From CAYVUB01 sp964454675 (GTDB lineage Bacteria > Bacteroidota > Bacteroidia > Flavobacteriales > Flavobacteriaceae): a DNA stretch of 9,562 nucleotides. The stretch is taken from contig CAYVUB010000052.1 in the NCBI GenBank assembly GCA_964454675.1, forward strand, positions 1 through 9,562. The letters run 5' to 3'. Positions 1-5,009 of the stretch are shown piece after piece. The first letter of the stretch is position 1. Each line of letters begins with the position of its first letter. Under the pieces are notes generated by a model. It had not been told where the DNA came from. It did no database searches and saw only the letters and a program-made list of their open reading frames with translations. Both the position numbers and the translations under genes were made by a program.

Positions 1-38
1 AAAACAAAAAAAACACCAATCAATTAAGATTAGTGTTT
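1..38 (-). terminator. Rho-independent terminator of tRNA-Thr
   Basis: Read on the minus strand, positions 38-28 and 21-11 form an 11-bp stem with a 6-nt loop, followed by a T-rich tract at 10-1 (TTTTTGTTTT). The one non-Watson-Crick position is a U·G wobble in the minus-strand RNA but a C/A mismatch in the plus-strand RNA, so the hairpin fits minus-strand transcription. It lies 9 nt past the 3' end of the tRNA. Confidence 0.8.
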
Positions 39-46
39 TTACTTAG

Positions 47-120
47 AGCCGATGGAGGGACTCGAACCCACGACCTGCTGATTACAAATCAGCTGCTCTA
101 GCCAGCTGAGCTACATCGGC
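47..120 (-). tRNA. tRNA-Thr (anticodon UGU)
   Basis: A full cloverleaf reads on the minus strand from 120 to 47. The acceptor stem is GCCGATG pairing with CATCGGC. The D-arm contains GCTCAG...GAGC, the anticodon stem is GCTGA/TCAGC around the loop TTTGTAA with anticodon TGT, and the T-arm contains GGTTCGAGTCC. The anticodon decodes ACA (Thr). The discriminator base is U and CCA is not encoded, so it must be added after transcription. It has its own promoter (133-163) and terminator (1-38), so it appears to be a one-gene transcription unit. Confidence 0.96.
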
Positions 121-130
121 AAAACAGAGA

Positions 131-161
131 TGCAAATATAATCTTGAAAACCATATTTGCA
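131..161. repeat. 9-bp inverted repeat spanning the tRNA-Thr promoter
   Basis: TGCAAATAT at 131-139 is the exact reverse complement of ATATTTGCA at 153-161, with a 13-nt spacer. The two arms overlap the -7 and -33 boxes of the tRNA-Thr promoter. No T-tract follows on either strand, so it is not a convincing terminator for the gene ending at 179. It could be an operator-like dyad or a chance result of the A+T-rich promoter boxes. Confidence 0.45.
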
Positions 162-163
162 AA
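133..163 (-). promoter_or_regulatory. Bacteroidota-type promoter of tRNA-Thr
   Basis: On the minus strand a TTTG (163-160) and TATATTTG (140-133) are separated by exactly 19 nt. This matches the TTTG-N19-TAnnTTTG consensus of the Bacteroidota primary sigma factor at every defined position. The predicted start site is near 126-128, a few bases before the tRNA 5' end at 120. Confidence 0.8.
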
Positions 164-178
164 TCTTTTGAAATAAAA

Positions 179-448
179 TTATTTAAGGTTGTTGATTTTA
201 TCGATCAACGTTCTTCCTTTTTCTTCCAATTCTGCATTGATTGCTTTGAAATGTGCTTTTTTGTCTTTTACAGATTTTTCGTTGATTTTTGCAATTAACG
301 CATCAAAGGCATCAATTGCTTCATCAACTACAGCTTCACTTTGCTTTACATCCTTATCTGTATTGGTATATTGCCAGATGTAGGCTGCTTCTATAATATC
401 ACCTAAAACATAATTGATGTCTTTTTTTAGGTTTCTAACATTTGCCAT
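179..448 (-). CDS. Small conserved helical protein of unknown function
   Basis: An 89-residue protein that I do not recognise by name. It begins MANVRNLKKDINYVLGD and is almost entirely charged and amphipathic, with no Cys, no signal peptide and no membrane segment. It looks all-helical: about residues 3-27, 34-57 and 62-88, with the last stretch Lys/Glu-rich and coiled-coil-like. It is probably cytoplasmic. From memory, similar short proteins occur in other flavobacteria, but no function is known to me. It starts 30 nt after the manA stop, so it could be the last gene of the idi-manA block or use its own weak promoter (474-481). No terminator hairpin follows it. The ATG at 448 has an A-rich upstream region and no Shine-Dalgarno site, as expected in this phylum. 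A plus-strand ORF over the same bases (189-383) is a shadow. Confidence 0.85.
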   Translation of the reverse strand: MANVRNLKKDINYVLGDIIEAAYIWQYTNTDKDVKQSEAVVDEAIDAFDALIAKINEKSVKDKKAHFKAINAELEEKGRTLIDKINNLK

Positions 449-473
449 AATAATTTTTTTATGAATTCGACTG

Positions 474-481
474 CAAAATTA
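474..481 (-). promoter_or_regulatory. Candidate -7 box at the manA stop codon
   Basis: TAATTTTG (minus strand, 481-474) matches TAnnTTTG, and its first three bases are the manA stop codon TAA. It would give a leader of about 18-20 nt for the 89-residue gene. No TTG lies 19 nt upstream; the nearest is only 12 nt away. It is therefore a half-supported promoter at best. Confidence 0.3.
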
Positions 482-1450
482 CACATAAACTTCCAATAGC
501 GTAGCATTTTTGGAAGTAATTTGAAAACTATCAATACTTGCAGGTATCAAAATGGTTTCACCTTTGACTATTTTTTCAGAATATTTGTCTGTTTTTATAT
601 CAGTTTCACCATCAACACATATATAAATCATAAACGAGTCGTGATTATTTACTTTAGTTATCGTGGTATCAATACGCAAATAATTGGTCGTAAAATAAGG
701 ACAGTGCACCATTTGGTTGGACTGATTGAGTGTTTTATCATAAGTCACTCTAAAATCATCTTCCATATCAAAACCTATGGCATCCAATGCCAAATCGTTA
801 TGCAGCTCGCGTTCATTGCCTTGATCATCTACTCTATCCCAATCATAAACTCTGTACGTAATATCACTGGTTTGCTGAATTTCTGCCAGCATCACACCTG
901 CGCCAATGGCGTGAACACGTCCAACTTCAATAAAACACGTATCGCCGGAAGTAACTTTATCAAAATTTAAAATTTTGGTAAGCGTTTTGTTTTTTAAATG
1001 CTCAAGATATAGTTGCGGCGTTACTTTTTGATTGAACCCTACGATTAAATTGGCGTCTTTATCGGCTTGCATCACATACCACATTTCAGTTTTCCCGAAA
1101 GAATTGTGACGCTTTGAAGCCAATTCATCATTTGGATGCAATTGAATAGATAAATCTTCTTTGGCATCAATAAACTTGATAAGCAACGGAAATTTCTCTC
1201 CAAAAGTTTCAAAATTATGCTTCCCTATTAACGCATCTTTATAGGTATGCAGCAGTTCTTTTAAGGATGTTCCTTTTAAAAACCCATTTTCCACAATTGA
1301 GGTATCTCCTTCAACATCGCTTATTTCCCAACTTTCGCCTACATTAGGCAAATTGCTCTGCTTGTTTAAAAGTGTCTGTAATTTTTGTCCGCCCCAAATT
1401 TTATCTTTTAAAATGGGTTTGAACTTAATAGGATATAATGTTGTATTCAT
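479..1450 (-). CDS. manA: Mannose-6-phosphate isomerase, class I (zinc-dependent)
   Basis: A 323-residue type I phosphomannose isomerase of the short (B. subtilis-like, about 315 aa) form. It interconverts fructose-6-phosphate and mannose-6-phosphate in the cytosol, feeding GDP-mannose and polysaccharide synthesis or mannose use. The zinc-site motifs are complete: QLHPND with Gln103 and His105, GKTEMWYV with Glu122, and GRVHAIGAG with His180. The likely catalytic arginine is Arg200 in SDITYRVYDWDR. The N-terminal motif KDKIWGGQKL and the second cupin-like C-terminal domain (about 245-323) fit the family. It starts 3 nt after the stop of the pterin synthase gene, so the two are very likely co-transcribed. 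No intervening promoter or terminator is visible. The enzyme family is secure; the physiological direction is not shown by the sequence. Confidence 0.96.
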   Translation of the reverse strand: MNTTLYPIKFKPILKDKIWGGQKLQTLLNKQSNLPNVGESWEISDVEGDTSIVENGFLKGTSLKELLHTYKDALIGKHNFETFGEKFPLLIKFIDAKEDLSIQLHPNDELASKRHNSFGKTEMWYVMQADKDANLIVGFNQKVTPQLYLEHLKNKTLTKILNFDKVTSGDTCFIEVGRVHAIGAGVMLAEIQQTSDITYRVYDWDRVDDQGNERELHNDLALDAIGFDMEDDFRVTYDKTLNQSNQMVHCPYFTTNYLRIDTTITKVNNHDSFMIYICVDGETDIKTDKYSEKIVKGETILIPASIDSFQITSKNATLLEVYV

Positions 1451-1453
1451 AGA

Positions 1454-1864
1454 TTACTTTCCGGAATAGCTTACAAAGTTACGAGGTGTTTCGTACAGGA
1501 CGATTTCCAATTCAAAGTCAGGATGCAATTTTGGTTTTATTTTTTGGTAAATAACCACAGCTATGTTTTCTGCCGTTGGATTGAGGGTTTTAAATTCTTC
1601 GACCTCAATATTCAGGTTTTTATGGTCAAAAGCATCTTCAATATCGTCTTTGATGATGTCTTTAAGAATTTTCATATCGATAACAAATCCTGTTTGGGGA
1701 TTGATAGCACCTGTAACATTCACTATCAATTCATAATTATGCCCGTGATAGTTAGGATTACTGCATTTACCAAAAACCTCTGAATTTTTTTCATCTGTCC
1801 AATCATTCCTATACAGTCTGTGAGCTGCATTAAAATGTGCTTTTCTACTTACGGTTGCCTGCAT
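1454..1864 (-). CDS. 6-pyruvoyl/6-carboxy-tetrahydropterin synthase family protein (PTPS/QueD)
   Basis: A member of the T-fold family that converts dihydroneopterin triphosphate either to 6-carboxytetrahydropterin (QueD, queuosine pathway) or to 6-pyruvoyltetrahydropterin (PTPS). I place the start at the ATG at 1864, giving 136 residues. The protein then begins MQATVSRKAHFNAAHRL, where the T-fold starts. The longer form from 1897 adds 11 residues and a 53-nt overlap with idi. Zinc ligands are His15, His40 and His42, the catalytic Cys is Cys34, and the Asp80-His81 pair lies in DHKNLN. Glu125 in YETPRNF is the pterin anchor. The Cys and the HGH are separated by five residues (C-x5-HGH), the spacing of animal-type PTPS. 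QueD of E. coli has C-x3-HGH. I therefore leave the symbol blank. The gene overlaps the idi 3' end by 20 nt and manA follows after 3 nt. Confidence 0.9.
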   Translation of the reverse strand: MQATVSRKAHFNAAHRLYRNDWTDEKNSEVFGKCSNPNYHGHNYELIVNVTGAINPQTGFVIDMKILKDIIKDDIEDAFDHKNLNIEVEEFKTLNPTAENIAVVIYQKIKPKLHPDFELEIVLYETPRNFVSYSGK

Positions 1865-2384
1865 CTTGAAAGTTGATATATTGGTAAAATTTGTCAAAAA
1901 TTATCTTAAACCATTCGGTATAAATCTCAGGATGATTTGCCATATCCTGCTTAACATCTTGTAGCAGCATCCATTTCCAGTCTGCCACTTCATCAGTATT
2001 AATCACAGGCGAATTGTTATAATTTCCAATCAAAATATGGTCATATTCGTGTTCTGTCAAGCCATTGTCAAACGGTGCCATATAAATAAATGAGGTCGAT
2101 TCTTTCAGCTCGGTTTCAAACCCCATTTCTTCCCGTAAACGCCGTTTTCCTGCTTCAATATTGCTTTCTCCAAGACGTTGATGACTACAACAGGTATTAG
2201 TCCACAACAATGGCGAATGGTATTTATGTGCTGCCCGCTGCTGTAACATTAATTCATTTTTTGAATTAAATATAAATACCGAAAACGCCCGGTGCAGCAA
2301 CGCTTTTTCGTGTGCTTCAAGCTTAGGCATAATACCTGTTTGCTCATCGTTTTCGTTAACTAAAATGACATATTCTTCACTCAT
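1845..2384 (-). CDS. idi: Isopentenyl-diphosphate delta-isomerase, type 1 (Nudix)
   Basis: A 179-residue type 1 IPP isomerase, close to the 182 aa of the E. coli enzyme. It interconverts isopentenyl and dimethylallyl diphosphate, the starters for quinone side chains, undecaprenyl carrier and carotenoids. Metal ligands are His25, His31 and His68. The catalytic cysteine is Cys66 in WTNTCCSH, and the Glu111/Glu113 pair in LTEHEYDH matches the catalytic and metal-binding glutamates. The Nudix-like stretch GESNIEAGKRRLREEMGF (72-89) is intact. It is the first gene of the minus-strand block idi, pterin synthase, manA. The start is supported because residues 1-10 (MSEEYVILVN) line up with the N-terminus of E. 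coli Idi (MQTEHVILLN). The ATG lies only 7 nt past a strong -7 box, so the transcript is probably leaderless or nearly so. Confidence 0.96.
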   Translation of the reverse strand: MSEEYVILVNENDEQTGIMPKLEAHEKALLHRAFSVFIFNSKNELMLQQRAAHKYHSPLLWTNTCCSHQRLGESNIEAGKRRLREEMGFETELKESTSFIYMAPFDNGLTEHEYDHILIGNYNNSPVINTDEVADWKWMLLQDVKQDMANHPEIYTEWFKIIFDKFYQYINFQDAGNRK

Positions 2385-2390
2385 GGCTTA

Positions 2391-2420
2391 CAAAAATACC
2401 AACAAAAAAAGTAATATCAA
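2391..2420 (-). promoter_or_regulatory. Promoter of the idi-pterin synthase-manA block
   Basis: On the minus strand TTG (2420-2418) and TATTTTTG (2398-2391) are separated by exactly 19 nt, a full match to the Bacteroidota consensus. The predicted start site is about 2384-2387, on or just before the idi ATG at 2384. This would leave essentially no 5' leader. Confidence 0.75.
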
Positions 2421-2473
2421 CATTAAGCAAGCAAAATCTGAAAATCGTAATTCTGAAATCGTAAATTATAAAG

Positions 2474-2481
2474 TATCTTTG
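2474..2481 (+). promoter_or_regulatory. -7 box of prfC
   Basis: TATCTTTG matches TAnnTTTG at all defined positions and is 22 nt upstream of the prfC ATG, giving a leader of roughly 15-17 nt. The -33 region is weak: only TTCTG near 2451-2455 sits at the right distance. The leader has no Shine-Dalgarno sequence and is A-rich next to the start codon. Confidence 0.55.
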
Positions 2482-2503
2482 CACTCCAATTGTAATAAAA
2501 ATT

Positions 2504-4093
2504 ATGAGTTTCCATAAAGAAATCAACAGACGACGCACTTTTGGCATCATATCGCATCCCGATGCCGGTAAAACGACCTTAACCGAAAAATTATTGTTGT
2601 TTGGCGGTGCTATCCAAGAAGCCGGTGCCGTAAAAAGCAACAAAATTAAAAAAGGCGCTACGAGTGACTTTATGGAAATTGAACGCCAGCGTGGTATATC
2701 GGTAGCAACATCGGTGTTGGCATTTGAATATAACGGATACAAAATCAATATCTTGGACACTCCCGGACATAAGGATTTTGCCGAAGATACGTTTAGAACG
2801 CTTACAGCTGTTGACAGTGTTATTGTGGTAGTTGACGTTGCAAAAGGTGTTGAAGAACAAACCGAAAAATTAGTTGAAGTTTGCCGGATGAGAAACATCC
2901 CGATGATTGTGTTTATCAACAAACTGGACAGAGAAGGAAAAGATGCTTTTGACCTTCTGGATGAAATTGAGCTAAAACTCAACCTTAAAGTATCGCCGCT
3001 TAGTTTTCCCATAGGAATGGGCTACGATTTTAAAGGTATTTATAATATTTGGGAAAAGAATATCAACCTTTTTAGCGGTGACAGCCGAAAAAATATTGAA
3101 GAAACCATAGAAATTTCTGATATACAATCACAGGAACTCAACACGCTTATAGGCGATGCTGTTGCGACAAAATTACGTGAAGAGCTGGAACTTGTTGAAG
3201 GTATTTATCCCGAATTTGATAAAGAGGCTTACCTGAACGGTACACTACAACCTGTGTTTTTTGGCTCGGCATTGAATAATTTCGGGGTACGCGAATTGCT
3301 GGATTGCTTTGTAGAAATTGCTCCAAAACCAAGACCTAAACAAAGTGAAGAACGACTGGTACAACCCGATGAAAACAATTTTACCGGATTTGTATTTAAA
3401 ATCCATGCCAATATGGACCCAAACCACAGAGACCGGCTGGCGTTTATAAAAATCGTTTCGGGAATATTCAAACGAAATACACCCTATCTGCACGTAAGAC
3501 ATGACAAAAAATTAAAATTTTCGAGTCCTAATGCGTTTTTTGCCGAAAAGAAAGAAATTGTAGAAATTTCATATCCCGGCGATATTGTAGGGCTTCATGA
3601 TACCGGAAATTTTAAAATAGGCGACACATTAACCGAAGGCGAAATTATCAACTACAAAGGTATCCCGAGTTTTTCTCCGGAACATTTCAGATACATCAAT
3701 AATGCCGACCCGTTAAAATCAAAACAGCTTTTTAAAGGTATTGACCAACTAATGGACGAAGGTGTTGCTCAGCTTTTTACTCTCGAATTAAACGGACGAA
3801 AAGTTATAGGAACCGTTGGCGCGCTTCAGTATGAGGTAATTCAATACCGGTTAGAGCATGAGTATGGTGCGAAATGTACTTACGAAAACCTGAATGTTTA
3901 CAAGGCGTGCTGGGTTGACCCGAAAGACCCTAAAAATGCAGAATATCAGGAATTTTTGCAGGTAAAGCAGCGCTATCTGGCAAAAGACAAACAAAACCAA
4001 TTGGTATTTTTGGCAGATTCTATGTTTTCACTGCAAATGACACAGCAAAAATACCCAAGCATAACGTTCCATTTCACTTCAGAATTCAAATAG
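2504..4093 (+). CDS. prfC: Peptide chain release factor 3 (RF3)
   Basis: A 529-residue translational GTPase, the same length as E. coli RF3. It uses GTP hydrolysis to eject RF1/RF2 from the ribosome after peptide release. The GTPase motifs are in order: G1 HPDAGKTT (18-25), G2 region QRGISVATSV (62-71), G3 DTPGH (85-89) and G4 NKLD (139-142). The N-terminus INRRRTFGIISHPDAGKTTL separates RF3 from EF-G. The C-terminal part (about 380-529) has the GALQYEVIQYRLEHEYGA segment typical of RF3 domain III. There is no EF-G domain IV or V. It is transcribed divergently from idi across a 119-bp gap. No clear terminator follows its TAG stop. Confidence 0.97.
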   Translation: MSFHKEINRRRTFGIISHPDAGKTTLTEKLLLFGGAIQEAGAVKSNKIKKGATSDFMEIERQRGISVATSVLAFEYNGYKINILDTPGHKDFAEDTFRTLTAVDSVIVVVDVAKGVEEQTEKLVEVCRMRNIPMIVFINKLDREGKDAFDLLDEIELKLNLKVSPLSFPIGMGYDFKGIYNIWEKNINLFSGDSRKNIEETIEISDIQSQELNTLIGDAVATKLREELELVEGIYPEFDKEAYLNGTLQPVFFGSALNNFGVRELLDCFVEIAPKPRPKQSEERLVQPDENNFTGFVFKIHANMDPNHRDRLAFIKIVSGIFKRNTPYLHVRHDKKLKFSSPNAFFAEKKEIVEISYPGDIVGLHDTGNFKIGDTLTEGEIINYKGIPSFSPEHFRYINNADPLKSKQLFKGIDQLMDEGVAQLFTLELNGRKVIGTVGALQYEVIQYRLEHEYGAKCTYENLNVYKACWVDPKDPKNAEYQEFLQVKQRYLAKDKQNQLVFLADSMFSLQMTQQKYPSITFHFTSEFK

Positions 4094-4107
4094 AATCCTA
4101 TTTTACA

Positions 4108-4138
4108 GAATATTTGATATGCATTTCATCGAATATTT
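4108..4138 (+). other. A+T-rich stem-loop after prfC, with GAATATTTGA repeated
   Basis: GAATATTTGA occurs at 4108-4117 and again at 4131-4140. Because the word is close to its own reverse complement, 4108-4118 can also pair with 4128-4138 as an 11-bp stem (two G·U pairs, 9-nt loop). No T-tract follows, so it is a poor intrinsic terminator. It may stabilise the prfC 3' end or be chance in A+T-rich DNA. I see nothing else convincing in 4094-4243, and no full promoter for the next gene. Confidence 0.3.
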
Positions 4139-4243
4139 GAAAATACACATTGCTCTTTGTCGTATTTTTAATACATTTAATCGTTGAGTTGGCCTTTAAG
4201 GTTTTAAATTCATTCATAGATTAACCCCAAATTTGATCTACTT

Positions 4244-4471
4244 ATGGAAATCAATGCAAATGTTTTCAGTAATACTGATATTACGATTACCTATGAACCT
4301 TGTGTTTGCATCAATGCCGGTCGTTGTGCAAAAGAACTTTCTGATGTATTTAGAAATGCTGTAATTCCGTGGATAGATGTTGATGGTGCTCCTATAAAAG
4401 ACATCATCAATCAAGTGAAAAAATGTCCGTCGGGCGCATTAAAATTTCATTATAATAAAAAAGTCGCTTAG
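4244..4471 (+). CDS. Divergent 4Fe-4S mono-cluster protein (Fer4_19 / YjdI-like)
   Basis: A 75-residue small iron-sulfur protein of the Fer4_19 type, related to E. coli YjdI. The signature is YEPCVCINAGRCAKEL (18-32), then PWIDVDGA (42-49) and QVKKCPSGALKFHY (57-70). The cysteines conserved in the family are Cys22, Cys28 and Cys61. Cys20 is an additional one that could serve as a fourth ligand. Asn24 occupies the place where many relatives have His (CIHAG/CQHSG). It is probably cytosolic, with no signal or membrane segment. The redox partner and role are unknown for the family. It lies 150 nt after prfC and nothing links the two functionally. The hairpin at 4519-4546, shared with the convergent rpsT, may end its transcript. 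Confidence 0.9.
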   Translation: MEINANVFSNTDITITYEPCVCINAGRCAKELSDVFRNAVIPWIDVDGAPIKDIINQVKKCPSGALKFHYNKKVA

Positions 4472-4511
4472 TAACCTTTTAAACAATTATAAACAAAACA
4501 AACATTTGAGT

Positions 4512-4546
4512 CAAACAAAAAGCCTATTCGTAATTGAATAGGCTTT
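4512..4546 (-). terminator. Intrinsic terminator of rpsT, possibly bidirectional
   Basis: A perfect 11-bp stem (4519-4529 with 4536-4546, core AAAGCCTATTC) closes a 6-nt loop. On the minus strand it is followed by TTGTTTGA directly after the TTT end of the stem, a good U-tract for rpsT. On the plus strand the 3' flank is GTTATATTT, a weaker tract that might still stop the Fer4_19 gene. It sits midway between the two convergent genes. Confidence 0.8.
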
Positions 4547-4569
4547 GTTATATTTAACAAAGTAGCTTA

Positions 4570-4821
4570 CTATAATTTAGCAACAAATTTAGTTAACCCC
4601 GATTTAAGGTTTGAAGCCTTATTGCTGTGAATGATATTCTTTTTAGCAAGTTTATCAATCATACCAACAACTGTAGGTAATAATTCTTGAGCTTCTTTAG
4701 CATTATCCATTTCACGTAATTTTTTAATAGCATTACGTGTTGTTTTATGCTGATACCTGTTAACCAAACGTTTAGCTTCGTTACTTCTGATTCTTTTTAA
4801 TGCTGACTTATGATTTGCCAT
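4570..4821 (-). CDS. rpsT: 30S ribosomal protein S20
   Basis: An 83-residue S20, slightly shorter than the E. coli protein (87 aa). It binds 16S rRNA early in 30S assembly. The N-terminus MANHKSALKRIRSNEAKRLVNR is the hallmark of the family, followed by the long Lys/Arg-rich helices and the C-terminal motif IIHSNKASNLKSGLTKFV. The gene begins 30 nt after the 3' end of tRNA-Glu with no promoter in between. Its mRNA therefore most likely comes from the tRNA-Glu promoter at 4952-4981, and tRNA 3' processing would leave a leader of about 30 nt. The intrinsic terminator at 4512-4546 follows. Confidence 0.97.
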   Translation of the reverse strand: MANHKSALKRIRSNEAKRLVNRYQHKTTRNAIKKLREMDNAKEAQELLPTVVGMIDKLAKKNIIHSNKASNLKSGLTKFVAKL

Positions 4822-4851
4822 TTGTTTTTTCTCTTATTGTTATAATAGTTG

Positions 4852-4923
4852 TAGCCCGTAGGGGAATCGAACCCCTCTTACCAGGATGAAAACCTGGCGT
4901 CCTAACCGATAGACGAACGGGCC
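4852..4923 (-). tRNA. tRNA-Glu (anticodon UUC)
   Basis: A cloverleaf reads on the minus strand from 4923 to 4852. The acceptor 5' strand GGCCCGT pairs with ACGGGCT, with a G1·U72 wobble. The anticodon stem is CCAGG/CCTGG around the loop TTTTCAT with anticodon TTC (Glu). The T-arm is GAGGGGTTCGATTCCCCT. The discriminator is A and CCA is not encoded. It sits between proS and rpsT on the same strand and has a consensus promoter just upstream. Confidence 0.96.
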
Positions 4924-4951
4924 ATTAGGCGGCAATATTTCATTGCGGATG

Positions 4952-4981
4952 CAAAAATACAACTATTTTTAAATGTTGCAA
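4952..4981 (-). promoter_or_regulatory. Promoter of the tRNA-Glu/rpsT unit
   Basis: On the minus strand TTG (4981-4979) and TATTTTTG (4959-4952) are separated by exactly 19 nt, a full consensus match. The predicted start is about 4945-4947, some 22-24 nt before the tRNA 5' end. No promoter is visible between the tRNA and rpsT, so this element probably serves both. Confidence 0.75.
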
Positions 4982-5009
4982 TACCAAATTAGTTTTTTTT
5001 GAAAAATTT

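Noticed and set aside
521..970. 149-codon plus-strand frame opposite manA
   Set aside because: It is a shadow of the conserved manA sequence; composition is Ile/Phe/Tyr/Asn-heavy and no promoter or family motif is seen.
1865..1897. Longer N-terminus of the pterin synthase, starting at 1897
   Set aside because: The extra 11 residues precede the T-fold start, deepen the overlap with idi to 53 nt, and the ATG at 1864 gives the usual N-terminus.
2377..3012. 211-codon open frame on the minus strand opposite prfC
   Set aside because: It is antisense to the conserved RF3 GTPase domain, its product is Ser/Ile/Phe-rich with no recognisable motif, and it also crosses the idi/prfC promoter region.
4228..4235. 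CAAATTTG as a -7 box for the Fer4_19 gene
   Set aside because: It lacks the initial T of TAnnTTTG, has no TTG at the proper distance and lies only 8 nt before the ATG.
4094..4243. Possible small RNA or intrinsic terminator after prfC
   Set aside because: The stem-loop at 4108-4138 is A+T-rich and lacks a U-tract, and no promoter-terminator pair frames an RNA gene.
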